From assembly GCF_030814715.1 (NCBI RefSeq), contig NZ_JAUSVO010000005.1:432938-496937 (forward strand): a DNA stretch of 64,000 nt, given 5' to 3'. Below the pieces are notes generated by a model. It was not told where the DNA came from and made no database searches. It worked only from the letters and a program-made list of their open reading frames with translations. Position 1 is the stretch's first letter. Each line of letters starts with the position of its first letter. Position numbers and translations under genes: made by a program. The stretch is from Kaistia dalseonensis (GTDB lineage: Bacteria > Pseudomonadota > Alphaproteobacteria > Rhizobiales > Kaistiaceae). Positions 43,539 to 53,124 of this stretch are shown here, piece by piece.

Positions 43539-44099
43539 ATGACCAAGGACGTATCGACACGCGACATCGTCTATATCGCGCTCTTCGCCGCCCTGATGGC
43601 AGCGGTCAACCTCGTGCCGGCGATCCAGGTGGGCTTCCTGCCCGTCCCGATCACGGCGCAGACGCTCGGCGTAATGCTCGCCGGCTGCCTGATCGGCGCC
43701 AAGCGCGGCGGCCTCGCCATCCTGCTCTTCGTGCTGCTGGTCGCTCTCGGCCTGCCGCTGCTCGCAGGCGGCCATGGCGGCCTCGGCGTCTTCTTCGGCC
43801 CGACCGCCGGCTTCATCATCTCCTGGCCCTTCGCGGCCTTCGTCACCGGCTGGCTGACCGAGCTGAACTGGAAGCGGATGAATGCGGTCTGGTTCTTCAT
43901 CTTCTCGGTGATCGGCGGCATCGGCGTCGTCTATCTGATCGGCATTCCGTGGCTCGCCTTCGTCGCCAAGCTCTCGCTGTTCGACGCGGCCAAGGGCTCG
44001 CTGATCTTCGTGCCGGGTGATCTCGTCAAGGCGATCGTCGCCGCCGTCATCGCCGAAACGGTCCGCCGCAGCTACCCGCTGATGCAGACGGCGCGGTAA
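43539..44099 (+). CDS. bioY: Biotin-binding S component BioY
   Basis: 186-residue six-helix membrane protein that binds biotin. IYIALFAALMAAVNLVPAIQ at the N-terminus, PITAQTLGVMLAGCLIGAKR and GGHGGLGVFFGPTAGFIISW are BioY family motifs that line the biotin pocket. It starts 51 bp after bioN and belongs to the same operon. Biotin synthesis genes are not in this window. Confidence 0.95.
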   Translation: MTKDVSTRDIVYIALFAALMAAVNLVPAIQVGFLPVPITAQTLGVMLAGCLIGAKRGGLAILLFVLLVALGLPLLAGGHGGLGVFFGPTAGFIISWPFAAFVTGWLTELNWKRMNAVWFFIFSVIGGIGVVYLIGIPWLAFVAKLSLFDAAKGSLIFVPGDLVKAIVAAVIAETVRRSYPLMQTAR

Positions 44100-44111
44100 C
44101 GCGCCGTTACC
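44095..44111. terminator. Hairpin at the bioY stop codon
   Basis: GGTAACG-CGC-CGTTACC is a perfect 7-bp stem overlapping the bioY stop codon, between bioY and the convergent luciferase-like gene. No T-run follows. A second possible stem (ATCGGCGC/GCGCCGAT, 44126-44150) overlaps the end of the opposite gene. Terminator function is tentative. Confidence 0.35.
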
Positions 44112-44135
44112 GGATCGCGAACAGGATCGGCGCTG

Positions 44136-45128
44136 TCAACCGGCGCCGATGCCCCAGCTTTCGGCGATCAGTTCGACCGAGCGCAGCCGCGCCGCATGGT
44201 CGTAGACATCCGAAACCAGGATCAGTTCGTCGGCGCCCGTCTCCCTGACCAGCGCGTCGAGACCGGCGCGGACCGTCGAAGGCGATCCGACGATCGAGCG
44301 GGCCAACATCTGCTTCGCCTGCGCCCGCTCCATCGGCCCCCAATAGGTCTCGATGTCGTCGATCGGCGGCTTCGAAAGCCCGCGCGCACCCTTGAAAATA
44401 TCCGCGAACGACATTTGCTGCGTCGTCGCCAGCCGCCTCGCCTCGGCATCCGTCTCCGCCGCGATCACATTGACGCCGACCATGGCATAGGGCCGGTCGA
44501 GCTGTTCCGACGGCTTGAAGCGGCTCTTGTAGATCTCCAGCGCCGGCAGCAGCAGATCAGGCGCGAAATGCGAGGCGAAGGCATAGGGAAGGCCGAGTTC
44601 GGCCGCCAGCATCGCGCCGAAATTGCTCGATCCGAGGATCCAGAGCGGAACCTCGGTGCCCGCCGCCGGCACGGCGACGATGCGCTGGTCGGGGCCGGCC
44701 GGCGCCAGAAACGCCTGCAATTCCAGCACGTCCTGCGGGAAATTCTCGGCATTGTTCGGCGAGCGGCGCAAGGCGCGCAGCGTCATCTGGTCAGTACCGG
44801 GTGCCCGGCCGAGGCCCAGATCAATGCGGCCGGGAAACAGCCGCGCCAGCGTGCCGAACTGCTCGGCGATGATGTAGGGCGCGTGGTTCGGCAGCATGAT
44901 GCCGCCGGCCCCGACCCGGATCGTCTTGGTGCCTGCCGCGATATGGGCCAGCACGATCGAGGTCGCCGCACTCGCTATGCCGGCCATGTTGTGATGCTCG
45001 GCCACCCAGATGCGGTTATAGCCCCACGCTTCAGCATGGGCGGCGAGATCGCGGGCGTTGTCGAGCGCACCTCTCGCATCCGTCTCTTCCGTCACGCGTA
45101 CGAGTTCGAGAATGGACAAGGGCGTCAT
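44136..45128 (-). CDS. LLM-class flavin-dependent oxidoreductase
   Basis: 330-residue luciferase-like monooxygenase, TIM barrel, expected to use reduced FMN. The N-terminal [15 protein letters not shown] and [18 protein letters not shown] match the group 1 YhbW/LuxAB-like family. [20 protein letters not shown] is another characteristic stretch. The ATG at 45128 is preferred over a TTG 12 bp earlier because GGGGA precedes it. The substrate is unknown. Confidence 0.9.
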   Translation of the reverse strand: MTPLSILELVRVTEETDARGALDNARDLAAHAEAWGYNRIWVAEHHNMAGIASAATSIVLAHIAAGTKTIRVGAGGIMLPNHAPYIIAEQFGTLARLFPGRIDLGLGRAPGTDQMTLRALRRSPNNAENFPQDVLELQAFLAPAGPDQRIVAVPAAGTEVPLWILGSSNFGAMLAAELGLPYAFASHFAPDLLLPALEIYKSRFKPSEQLDRPYAMVGVNVIAAETDAEARRLATTQQMSFADIFKGARGLSKPPIDDIETYWGPMERAQAKQMLARSIVGSPSTVRAGLDALVRETGADELILVSDVYDHAARLRSVELIAESWGIGAG

Positions 45129-45214
45129 GGCAATCCCCAATCATGCGGCGAGGGCCGGAAAAGGCATCGCCCGGCCGAGATCGGCCGGGCGATAACATTC
45201 TTTATATCAGCACC

Positions 45215-48200
45215 TTAGCGAGCGACGCGGACGCCGATCTCGATCGGCTGTTCCAGAAGGCTCGTCTCCGAGACGAAGCCTTCCGGCTGGTCGTCGGTCG
45301 GGCGCAGCGTCTCGGCCAGCGTTTCTGCCCGGATCGTCTCGGCATGGTCGACGAGCACGTCGCCGAGGCCGTTGGCGATCCTGACCTCGATATGGATGCG
45401 GTCGGCGATCTGGAAGCCGGCTTCCTTGCGCGCCACCTGCACCAGGCGGATGAAGTCGCGTGCGATGCCCTCGCGCTCCAGCGCCTCGTCGACATGCGTA
45501 TCGAGCACAACAACGCCGGCCGAGCCGTCGAACGGCGCCGCATCGACGCCGTCATTGGCCTGGAACTTGAGGAAGTACTCGCCCTTGGCCAGCACTACGC
45601 CTCCAACCTCGACAGCCTCGTCGGCGCCGAGCTTCCACTCGCCGGCCTTCGCGGCCGCAATGACGTTGCGCAGCGCCGCGCCCAGCCGCTTGCCGACAAC
45701 CGGCAGGTTCGGCGTCAGGATAGGATGACCATAGTCCGAGGGAGTCGTCGAGAACACGACGTTCTTGACGTTCGCCTCGTCCTTGAGCAGGTCCTGGACC
45801 TTGATCAACTGGTCGACGTCCGTCGGGTGGGCGACGGTAAGCGTGGTGAGTGGCTGGCGCGTGCGCAGGTTCTTGACGGTGCGGATCGAGGCAGCGGCGG
45901 AAGCCACGGCACGGGCCAGATCCATGCGCTCGACCAGGGCCGCGTCATAGTCGAACGCCGACGCGTCCGGCCAGTCGGCCAGATGGACACTTTCGCCATC
46001 GACCAGCGCGCGGTGGATGTGCTCGGCGAGATAGGGCAGGAACGGCGCCAGCGCGCGCGTCATGGTAACGAGCACGGTGTATAGCGTGTCGTAGGCCGCC
46101 TGCTTGTCGACGTCCTTCTCGCCCTTCCAGAACCGCTCGCGCGAGCGACGGATGAACCAGTTGTTCAGCGCCTCGATGAAGGGCGGGAAGGCGTTGGTCG
46201 CGCCGGCGAGGTCGAGCTTCTCCATCGCCGCCTCGATGCCGCGGATCAGGTCGGCGGTCTTGGCGAGCATATAACGATCGAGCTCGGCGTCGGCCGTCGT
46301 GACCATCCGCCCCTTGAGGCCGTCGATATTGGCGTAGAGCGTGAAGAAGGAATAGGCGTTCCAGATCGGCAGCATCACCTGGCGCACGGTCTCCGCGATC
46401 GCGCGGCCGTCCTTCGGCATGGCGAGATCGCCACCCGAGAGCAGCGGCGAGGACACGAGATACCAGCGCAGCGCGTCGGCGCCATAGGTGTTGAAGACGT
46501 CGATCGGGTCCGGATAGTTCTTCAGCCGCTTGGAGAGCTTCTGCTTGCTCTCGTCCAGCACGACGCCATGGCACACGACCGAGCGGAACGGCGCCTTGTC
46601 GAAGAGCGCCGTCGACATCACCATCAGCGTGTAGAACCAGCCGCGCGTCTGCGCGACATATTCCACGATGAAATCGCCCGGGAAATGGTTCTCGAACCAG
46701 TCCTTGTTCTCGAACGGATAGTGCACCTGCGCGAACGGCATCGAGCCGGATTCAAACCAGCAGTCGAGCACGTCCTCGACCCGGCGCATCACCGACTTGC
46801 CCGTCGGATCGTCCGGATTCGGGCGGGTCAGATCGTCGATATAGGGCCGGTGCAGGTCATGCGGTCGCACGCCGAAATCCCGCTCGATCTCGTCGAGCGA
46901 GCCATAGACGTCGAGGCGCGGATAGTTCGGATCGTCCGACTTCCAGACCGGGATCGGCGAGCCCCAGAAGCGGTTGCGGCCGATGTTCCAGTCGCGCGCA
47001 TTTTCCAGCCACTTGCCGAACAGCCCGTCCCGGATGTGCTCGGGCACCCAGGTGATGCCTTGGTTCAGCTCGACCATGCGGTCCTTGAAGGCCGTGACCT
47101 TCACATACCAGGAACGCAGCGCCTTGTAGATCAGCGGCTGATCGGTGCGCCAGCAATGCGGATAGTTGTGGTCATAGGTCTCGTGGCGCAGCACGACGCC
47201 GGCCTGATGCTTCAGGTCGCGGATGACGTCCTTGTTGGCCTCGAACACGTTCGTGCCCGCATAGACCGGTACGAGATCGGTGAAATTGCCGGCGAAATCG
47301 ACCGGATCGACGACCGGGATGCCGTTCGCCTGCGCCAGCGCCATGTCGTCCTCGCCAAAGGCGGGCGCGATATGGACGACGCCGGTGCCGTCCGTCATCT
47401 CGATGAACGAGCCGGCATGGACACGGAAGGCGCCATTGGCGCGCTCGGCCTCGAAGAAGGGGAACAGCGGCTGATAGGTGCGGCCGACGAGATCGGCGCC
47501 CTTCAGCGTCGCGACTTCGACGAAGCCCTCAAGCTCGCGCGCGTAATTCACGACCAGCGGCGCGCCGACGATCACCCGCTCGCCATGCTTTTCCAGCACC
47601 GCATAGTCGGCATCCGGCGCCACGGCGAGCGCCATATTGGACGGCAGCGTCCAGGGCGTCGTCGTCCAGGCGACGAGCCGCGTCGGCGAAACCTCGCCCG
47701 GCAGCGGATCGAGCGTGAAGCCGACCGTCAGCGCCGGATCCTGGCGCATGCGATAGGAATTGTCGAGGCGCGTCTCGAAATTGGAGAGCGGGGTCTGCGC
47801 GGCCCAGGAATAGGGCACGACGCGATAGCCCTCATAGATCAGCCCCTTATCGTGGAGCTGCTTGAAGGCCCACATGGTGCTCTCCATGAAGGAGAGATCC
47901 ATGGTCTTGTAGTCGTTCTCGAAATCGACCCAGCGCGCGGACCGCGTGACGTAATATTCCCAGTCCGACGTGAACTGCTGCACCGAGGTGCGGCAATGCT
48001 CGTTGAAGCGGGCGACGCCATATTTCAGGATTTCGAGACGGCCGGAAACGCCCAGCTCCTTCTCGGACTGCAGCTCGGCCGGCAGGCCGTGGCAATCCCA
48101 GCCGAAACGGCGATCGACCACCTTGCCGCGCATCGTCTGATAGCGCGGCACGAGGTCCTTCACGAAGCCGGTGACGAGATGGCCATAATGCGGCAGGCCG

Positions 48201-48376
48201 TTCGCGAAGGGCGGGCCGTCATAAAAGACGAATTCCGACGCACCCCGGTCGCGGCGCTGCGCGATCGAGCGTTCGAAAATACCGTTCTCCTTCCACCAGG
48301 CGCCGATCGCTTCCTCGATCTTGGGGAAGGACGGCGACGGCTCGGCGGCGGGATAAACGGTCTTCTGCTCTGTCAT
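45215..48376 (-). CDS. ileS: Isoleucyl-tRNA synthetase, type 2 (eukaryote-like)
   Basis: 1053-residue class Ia synthetase that charges tRNA-Ile and edits valine. The HIGH motif reads HYGH in GLPHYGHLVTGFVKD and the KMSKS motif reads KLSKRLKNYPDP. Both, with the N-terminus FPKIEEAIGAWWKENGIFER and the RFGWDCHGLPAE and PYSWAAQTPLSNFET segments, mark the type-2 clade shared with eukaryotes and with mupirocin-insensitive bacterial enzymes. The C-terminus lacks the zinc finger of the E. coli type-1 enzyme. The start is the ATG at 48376; the frame stays open upstream without homology. It is a single gene followed by a cluster of palindromic repeats on its upstream side. Confidence 0.96.
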   Translation of the reverse strand: MTEQKTVYPAAEPSPSFPKIEEAIGAWWKENGIFERSIAQRRDRGASEFVFYDGPPFANGLPHYGHLVTGFVKDLVPRYQTMRGKVVDRRFGWDCHGLPAELQSEKELGVSGRLEILKYGVARFNEHCRTSVQQFTSDWEYYVTRSARWVDFENDYKTMDLSFMESTMWAFKQLHDKGLIYEGYRVVPYSWAAQTPLSNFETRLDNSYRMRQDPALTVGFTLDPLPGEVSPTRLVAWTTTPWTLPSNMALAVAPDADYAVLEKHGERVIVGAPLVVNYARELEGFVEVATLKGADLVGRTYQPLFPFFEAERANGAFRVHAGSFIEMTDGTGVVHIAPAFGEDDMALAQANGIPVVDPVDFAGNFTDLVPVYAGTNVFEANKDVIRDLKHQAGVVLRHETYDHNYPHCWRTDQPLIYKALRSWYVKVTAFKDRMVELNQGITWVPEHIRDGLFGKWLENARDWNIGRNRFWGSPIPVWKSDDPNYPRLDVYGSLDEIERDFGVRPHDLHRPYIDDLTRPNPDDPTGKSVMRRVEDVLDCWFESGSMPFAQVHYPFENKDWFENHFPGDFIVEYVAQTRGWFYTLMVMSTALFDKAPFRSVVCHGVVLDESKQKLSKRLKNYPDPIDVFNTYGADALRWYLVSSPLLSGGDLAMPKDGRAIAETVRQVMLPIWNAYSFFTLYANIDGLKGRMVTTADAELDRYMLAKTADLIRGIEAAMEKLDLAGATNAFPPFIEALNNWFIRRSRERFWKGEKDVDKQAAYDTLYTVLVTMTRALAPFLPYLAEHIHRALVDGESVHLADWPDASAFDYDAALVERMDLARAVASAAASIRTVKNLRTRQPLTTLTVAHPTDVDQLIKVQDLLKDEANVKNVVFSTTPSDYGHPILTPNLPVVGKRLGAALRNVIAAAKAGEWKLGADEAVEVGGVVLAKGEYFLKFQANDGVDAAPFDGSAGVVVLDTHVDEALEREGIARDFIRLVQVARKEAGFQIADRIHIEVRIANGLGDVLVDHAETIRAETLAETLRPTDDQPEGFVSETSLLEQPIEIGVRVAR

Positions 48377-48736
48377 GACGGGGTCTTCGTTTCTCGGCGG
48401 AAATCGGCGCCTTCGATAGCGCCTTTGGGCGGGCTGCGCCACCCCTGAGGCAAGGGAGCAGCATATAGAGCGTGCAAGCCGGGTTTTGAAGGTCAGGGCA
48501 GCAGGAGGTTGCCGTCCCCTCTCCCGCAAAGCGGGGGAGGGTTAGGGAGGGGGCTAGCTGCCGAGACGTATCGAAATCAGAGCTCCATCCCCTCGTTCTC
48601 CGTCGGGGGATGAAAGCCCCCCTCTCCCACTCTTCCGCGCTTCGCGGGAGAGAGGGCGAACCGTGCACTTCATGACGCGCGAGCTTCTACGGCCAGCGCT
48701 CCCTCTCCCACTTGCGGGAGAGGGCTAGGTGAGGGC
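48377..48736. repeat. 360-bp intergenic region with three copies of a CCCTCTCCC palindrome
   Basis: Three hairpins of one family: 48517-48541 (CCCTCTCCCGC/GCGGGGGAGGG), 48620-48656 (CCCTCTC/GAGAGGG around a TCCGCG/CGCGGGA stem) and 48701-48724 (CCCTCTCCC/GGGAGAGGG). AGGGTTAGGGAGGGGGCTAG and GCTAGGTGAGGG accompany the first and third copies. It is the commonest kind of intergenic repeat in Rhizobiales. No gene is seen here; ileS transcription must start within the region. Confidence 0.75.
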
Positions 48737-49825
48737 CTAACGCTTCGGCGCGATCCGGTTCACATGCCCCATCTTGCGGCCGAGACGGGTCTCGCTCTTG
48801 CCGTAGAGATGGAGCCGCGCTCCGCCTTCGGCCGCGAGGCGATGCCAGTCATCCGCCTCGGCGCCGACGAGATTGGTCATGACCGCATTCGAGTGGCGTT
48901 CGGTCGCGCCGAGCGGCCAGCCGGCGACGGCGCGGATATGGTTCTCGAACTGCGAGACAAGGCAACCATCCTGCGTCCAATGACCGGAATTGTGAACGCG
49001 GGGGGCAATCTCGTTGACCAGCAGCGTCTCGCCGCCACCGGTCTCGACCACGAACATCTCCACGGCGAGCAGGCCGACATAATCGAGCGCATCAGCGACC
49101 CTGATGGCGATCGCGCGCGCCGCGTCGGCGGTTGCCGGCGCGATGGCGGCCGGGACGGTCGAAGTCGCCAGGATGTGGTTGCGGTGGACATTCTCGGTGA
49201 TGTCATAAACCGCCGTCTCACCCGACCGGCCGCGCACGACCAGCGCCGAAACCTCGCGCGCAAACGAGACAAAGCCCTCGAGCACCGACGGCTTGTGACC
49301 GACGGCATCCCAGGCGTGCGCCGGATCGTCACCCTCGCGGATCGCAACCTGCCCCTTGCCATCATAGCCGAGCCGACGCGTCTTCAGGATCGCCGGACGG
49401 CCGAGACGATCGAGCGCCGCCTCCAGATCCGCCACGCCGTCGACGCGCGCAAACGGCGCAACGCCAATGCCGAGGCTCTGCATCAGCTCCTTCTCGGAGA
49501 GGCGGTCCTGCGAGATGGCGAGCGCACGCGGGCTCGGCAGCACGTCGATCTGCTCGGCGAGAAACTTCGCGGTCGCAGCCGGCACGTTCTCGAATTCATA
49601 GGTCACGACGTCGACCGATCCGGCGAAGGCCGCCAGCGCGCTCTCATTCTCGTAGGAGGATACGGTGCGGGCCGCCGCGACATCGAAGGCCGGGCTCTCG
49701 CCCTCGGGCGAATAGATATGGCAGCGGAAACCAAGCTCCGCCGCCGCAACGGCGAGCATACGGCCAAGCTGGCCGCCACCGAGAATGCCGATGGTCGCAC
49801 CGGGCTTCAGGACGGTATCAGACAT
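48737..49825 (-). CDS. purK: N5-carboxyaminoimidazole ribonucleotide synthase
   Basis: 362-residue ATP-grasp enzyme of purine synthesis that makes N5-CAIR from AIR, ATP and bicarbonate. [20 protein letters not shown] near the N-terminus, [19 protein letters not shown] in the ATP-grasp domain and [18 protein letters not shown] near the C-terminus are diagnostic. The ATG at 49825 lies inside the end of purE, so the two overlap by 8 bp and are translationally coupled. An earlier in-frame start would extend into purE and is rejected. Confidence 0.96.
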   Translation of the reverse strand: MSDTVLKPGATIGILGGGQLGRMLAVAAAELGFRCHIYSPEGESPAFDVAAARTVSSYENESALAAFAGSVDVVTYEFENVPAATAKFLAEQIDVLPSPRALAISQDRLSEKELMQSLGIGVAPFARVDGVADLEAALDRLGRPAILKTRRLGYDGKGQVAIREGDDPAHAWDAVGHKPSVLEGFVSFAREVSALVVRGRSGETAVYDITENVHRNHILATSTVPAAIAPATADAARAIAIRVADALDYVGLLAVEMFVVETGGGETLLVNEIAPRVHNSGHWTQDGCLVSQFENHIRAVAGWPLGATERHSNAVMTNLVGAEADDWHRLAAEGGARLHLYGKSETRLGRKMGHVNRIAPKR

Positions 49826-50315
49826 CGTTGGACGGCCGCTCCTGCACTTTTTCCGTCTGCGCCGCACGCCATGCGTCGAGCCGTTCGGCGAGCGCGGGAT
49901 CGTTCAGCGCCAGGATCGCGGCAGCCAGCAGCGCCGCATTGATCGCGCCGGGTTTGCCGATCGCCAGCGTGCCCACGGGAATGCCACCGGGCATCTGCAC
50001 GATCGAAAGCAGGCTGTCCTGCCCCGAAAGCGCCTTCGATTCGACGGGAACACCGAGGACGGGCAGCGGCGTCATCGCGGCCGCCATGCCTGGAAGATGG
50101 GCAGCACCACCAGCACCGGCAATGATCACCTTGTAGCCGACATCGCGTGCGCTCTTGGCAAAGGCCACCAGCCGGTCCGGCGTGCGATGCGCCGAGACGA
50201 TGCGGTCATCATGAGGAATGGCAAGCGCATCGAGCGTCTCGGCGGCAAAGCGCATGGTCTGCCAGTCGGACTGGCTGCCCATGATGATGGCGACCGGCGC
50301 CGTGGTTCCTGCCAA
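49818..50315 (-). CDS. purE: N5-carboxyaminoimidazole ribonucleotide mutase
   Basis: 165-residue class I PurE that converts N5-CAIR to CAIR, following Pur[50 protein letters not shown] and [20 protein letters not shown] are the active-site motifs. The start is not ATG: GGAGGG is followed immediately by one TTG and, 6 nt later, by another (50315), and the normal spacing favours the second. This gives [11 protein letters not shown], matching typical PurE N-termini. It heads the purE-purK operon. Confidence 0.94.
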   Translation of the reverse strand: MAGTTAPVAIIMGSQSDWQTMRFAAETLDALAIPHDDRIVSAHRTPDRLVAFAKSARDVGYKVIIAGAGGAAHLPGMAAAMTPLPVLGVPVESKALSGQDSLLSIVQMPGGIPVGTLAIGKPGAINAALLAAAILALNDPALAERLDAWRAAQTEKVQERPSNDV

Positions 50316-50449
50316 GCTCAACCCTCCGAGCGATATGGTGAAGGCCGCGGATTATAGAGGTGGACGCCTCATCCGCAAGTCGTGGCGCTGCCACGCGATC
50401 GTCACATCTTGTTAACCAGAATTGAACCAAAGCGCGGCACAATCGCTCC

Positions 50450-51115
50450 ATGTCCGAGCCCCTGCCGTCCCGACAGCGCCGTATCGAGGCGCCCGAAGCG
50501 AACGAGATTCCGCCGACCCGTCGCCGGGAATTCCCGGCCGAGGCCGATCCGGCATCGTTTCCCGTCGAGCCGCGCGCCCTGATCCAACGGCTCTCGCAGG
50601 AGGTTGCGGCCTTGCGGCGCGCGCTCGAGCAGAGCCATCACCGCATCGCGACGCTCGAGGCCGAGGTCTCGGAAGATCCACTCTCGGGCCTTCTCAACGA
50701 GCGCGCCTTCAGCCGCGAGATCGAGCGCGCGCTGCAGTTCCAGGGCCGCTATCGCACCGTCACTTCGGTCGCGCTGGTGAATTTCGAAGGCCTCACCGCG
50801 ATCGGGCAGCGCCTTGGCCGCACGGTCGCAAACCGGCTGCTGCGCATCATCGGCGACCATATCCGCGCCTCCATCCGCTCCTGCGACGTCGGCGCGCGGA
50901 TCGGCGAGGAACAGTTCGGCATCGTGCTGTGGAATGCCGCGCCAGCCGATTGCGACCAGCGCCTTTCGGCGCTGAAGACCGCCATTGCCGGTCTGGACCT
51001 CGCATTTCTCGGTCCGGACGTGGCGATCGGATTTGACGTGGCCGTGACCGGGATCGAGCCGGGCGAAACGCCCGAGGCCATCATTGCCCGCGCCGATCAG
51101 GCCTTTGCGGCCTGA
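50450..51115 (+). CDS. Degenerate GGDEF-domain protein with intact I-site
   Basis: 221-residue cytosolic protein with a charged N-terminus, a short coiled coil (about residues 42-72, LIQRLSQEVAALRRALEQSH) and a GGDEF-fold domain (DPLSGLLNERAFSREIERAL). The active-site loop reads IGEEQF at 151-156 where a cyclase has GGD/EEF, so the first Gly is Ile and the last acidic-Phe pair is altered; cyclase activity is unlikely. The product-inhibition I-site RxxD is kept as R143-S-C-D146, correctly spaced. It could therefore be a c-di-GMP receptor. It is divergent from purE. Confidence 0.85.
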   Translation: MSEPLPSRQRRIEAPEANEIPPTRRREFPAEADPASFPVEPRALIQRLSQEVAALRRALEQSHHRIATLEAEVSEDPLSGLLNERAFSREIERALQFQGRYRTVTSVALVNFEGLTAIGQRLGRTVANRLLRIIGDHIRASIRSCDVGARIGEEQFGIVLWNAAPADCDQRLSALKTAIAGLDLAFLGPDVAIGFDVAVTGIEPGETPEAIIARADQAFAA

Positions 51116-51162
51116 TCCGGATCTCGCCGCAAGCCCAGACGCTCAGCAGCTGCCCCGTGCCA

Positions 51163-51369
51163 TCAGGCGATGATGTCAGGCAGAAGTTGGTCGCCAAGTG
51201 CAGCGATCCTGTCCTTCAGCGCCAGTTTCTTCTTCTTCAGCCGCTGGATGCGCAAGGGATCGATCTTGCCGGTCTCCGACATCACGGCGATCGCCGCGTC
51301 GAGATCACTGTGCTCCTGCTTCAGCCGCGCGAGTTCGAACCGAACTTCTTGCTCTTCTTCCTCGGTCAT
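51163..51369 (-). CDS. YdcH/DUF465 small protein
   Basis: 68-residue charged helical protein MTEEEEQEVRFELARLKQEH, then DLDAAIAVMSETGK and the DUF465 basic core IQRLKKKKLALKDRIAAL. The family forms short helical hairpins or coiled coils and is common in proteobacteria without a known function. The ATG at 51369 is preferred over a TTG 9 bp upstream. A second YdcH gene faces away on the plus strand 265 bp further. Confidence 0.9.
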   Translation of the reverse strand: MTEEEEQEVRFELARLKQEHSDLDAAIAVMSETGKIDPLRIQRLKKKKLALKDRIAALGDQLLPDIIA

Positions 51370-51634
51370 ACACCCCAACCTCGCCGAGACATGCCCGCCG
51401 GATCATGCCGGCGACGCGCACAGGATACATTGTCGAACAGCCTCTTGCGAGCCTCGTTTCCGATCAGCGCCCCCTTGACGAGGACCATCTCCGCCCACAG
51501 ATCAGATAAAGGCGGGAACTGAGCCGGCGCGTCATTTGCCGGTCACAAAAGGTGTCCCGCCTGTTCGACAGCCCACCCGGCTTGTGGCATCCTGCCCCAG
51601 CCATCATCGGTCAAACGAAGGGAGGCCCATTCTC

Positions 51635-51817
51635 ATGTCAATCGAATCGCATCTGGAAGCGCTGGAGCGGCGTCACGAAGCTCTTTCGCGGGAAATCGAC
51701 GTTGTTACCAAGGCTCATCCGAGCGCGGATGCCGTGGAACTCGCCAATCTGAAGCGCAAGAAGCTCCAGCTCAAGGATGAGATCGCAAGATTGAAATCGA
51801 ATGGAACCATCCACTAG
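51635..51817 (+). CDS. YdcH/DUF465 small protein, second copy
   Basis: 60-residue relative of the neighbouring gene: MSIESHLEALERRHEALSRE, VELANLKRKKLQLKDEIARL. The LKRKKLQLKDEI core corresponds to LKKKKLALKDRI in the other copy, so the two share the family fold but differ elsewhere. GGGAGG lies 10 nt before the ATG. A strong terminator follows. Confidence 0.9.
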   Translation: MSIESHLEALERRHEALSREIDVVTKAHPSADAVELANLKRKKLQLKDEIARLKSNGTIH

Positions 51818-51872
51818 GACGTGATCACGGCGATGCCAGTGCGCCCGGGGCGCTTGGCATCGCCACCCTAAA

Positions 51873-51906
51873 GAGCGCCGCGGCCTGGCCGCGGCGCTTC
51901 TTTTTT
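51873..51906 (+). terminator. Rho-independent terminator of the second YdcH gene
   Basis: GCGCCGCGGC (51875-51884) and GCCGCGGCGC (51888-51897) form a perfect 10-bp stem with a 3-nt loop, followed by TTCTTTTTT. It may also stop the opposing OpgC-type gene, though the reverse T-run is only three bases. Confidence 0.9.
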
Positions 51907-51915
51907 GGGAAGCTC

Positions 51916-53124
51916 CTATTCCGCCGGAACCATGCCCGCATTGCTGCGCCCACGCGCGCCCTCTTCGGCGGCGGACGGACGGGACGCGCTGGCCTTGGTC
52001 CAGTCCAGGAAGGCGGCGAGCCCGAACATGATGGCGAGCCCGACCGGTATCAGCAGGAGATCGAGCATGATGCCGGTCGCCGTGAAGGTCGGGTCGTTCG
52101 GCAGCCCGAAGACGCTTTCGCGCAGGATGTGGCCCGTGACGGCGAGCACGGTCGAGAGCCAGAAGACGGGCAAGGTGTTGCGGCCGAGACGAACGATCCA
52201 GTTCTCTGCATAAAGCCAGCGCTTCAGCATGGCCGGGATCGGGCTGAAGACGACGACATAGCCGATCGACACGACATGGAGGATGCGGAAGGCACCGACC
52301 CACGTCTTGTCGAAGCCGGACAGCCAGACCCATTGCGGCAGCGGCGGAAAGCTATCCCAATAATGGCCGACGACCAGGACGGCCGAGGCCACCAGATAGG
52401 CGAGCGCCAGCCAATAGAGCGTCTTGGAATAATACAGCCGATCGCCGCGCCGCAGCATCACGCCGCCGACAAAGCCGATCGTGAACAGGAACTGCCAGGT
52501 CAGCGGATTGAAGTACCAGCCCCCGGAAGAGGGGAAATTGGGCAGGTTGATCCGGAAGATATTGGCGACCAGCCAGAGCAGGAAGCTCGCGGCAACGGCG
52601 AGCGACAGGCGGAAGCGCGCGATCAGCATGATCGCCGGCAGCAAAGCCATCATGCCGATATACATTGGCAGGATGTTGAAATTGCCGGTCTGGTAGGTGA
52701 GCAGGCCGAGCCCCGCCAGCGCCTTGATCGGGACCTCGACGATCCAGCGACGCTCGTCCGGAAGCATGAGGCCAGGATCCTGCAACCAGATCGACGCGAT
52801 GGCGTAGATCGAAAAGCCGATCAGGATCGAGGAGAGTTGCGCGATATAGAGCGTGCCGATCCGCTTGGCGACCAGCCCGACGGCGCGGGGCCCCTGCCCC
52901 GACACGAAGCGCGGGAAATAGGCGAGCGCGGCCGACATGCCGGCGAGCAGCACGAAAACCTCCGCCGCGTCGGACAAGCCGAAATTGCGATGGGTGAAAT
53001 TCGAGAAGAAATTGCCGGGAATGTGATTGACGAAAATCGAAATCAGCGCGAGGCCCCGGAAGAAATCGATCCGGTAGTCTCGCGGCATGGCGGCGGCAAA
53101 TCCTCGACTATTTCTGAAAACCAT
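51916..53124 (-). CDS. opgC: OpgC-family membrane protein (acyltransferase-3-like)
   Basis: 402-residue protein with about ten membrane helices. RDYRIDFFRGLALISIFVNH then the HRNFGLSDAAEVFVLLAGMS region is the OpgC signature; OpgC adds succinyl groups to periplasmic glucans. Its substrate here may be a cyclic glucan or another envelope polysaccharide. The start is uncertain: ATG at 53124 is used, while ATG at 53088 (MPRDYRIDFF) would match shorter relatives. No glucan synthase gene is nearby. Confidence 0.88.
   Translation of the reverse strand: MVFRNSRGFAAAMPRDYRIDFFRGLALISIFVNHIPGNFFSNFTHRNFGLSDAAEVFVLLAGMSAALAYFPRFVSGQGPRAVGLVAKRIGTLYIAQLSSILIGFSIYAIASIWLQDPGLMLPDERRWIVEVPIKALAGLGLLTYQTGNFNILPMYIGMMALLPAIMLIARFRLSLAVAASFLLWLVANIFRINLPNFPSSGGWYFNPLTWQFLFTIGFVGGVMLRRGDRLYYSKTLYWLALAYLVASAVLVVGHYWDSFPPLPQWVWLSGFDKTWVGAFRILHVVSIGYVVVFSPIPAMLKRWLYAENWIVRLGRNTLPVFWLSTVLAVTGHILRESVFGLPNDPTFTATGIMLDLLLIPVGLAIMFGLAAFLDWTKASASRPSAAEEGARGRSNAGMVPAE

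Noticed and set aside
46568..48448. 626-codon plus-strand frame opposite ileS
   Set aside because: Antisense shadow of a conserved gene in GC-rich DNA; no recognisable motif, and the ileS frame is unambiguous.
48517..48724. CRISPR-like array of three similar units
   Set aside because: Units are palindromic, unequal in size and irregularly spaced, as in extragenic repeats; no cas genes nearby.
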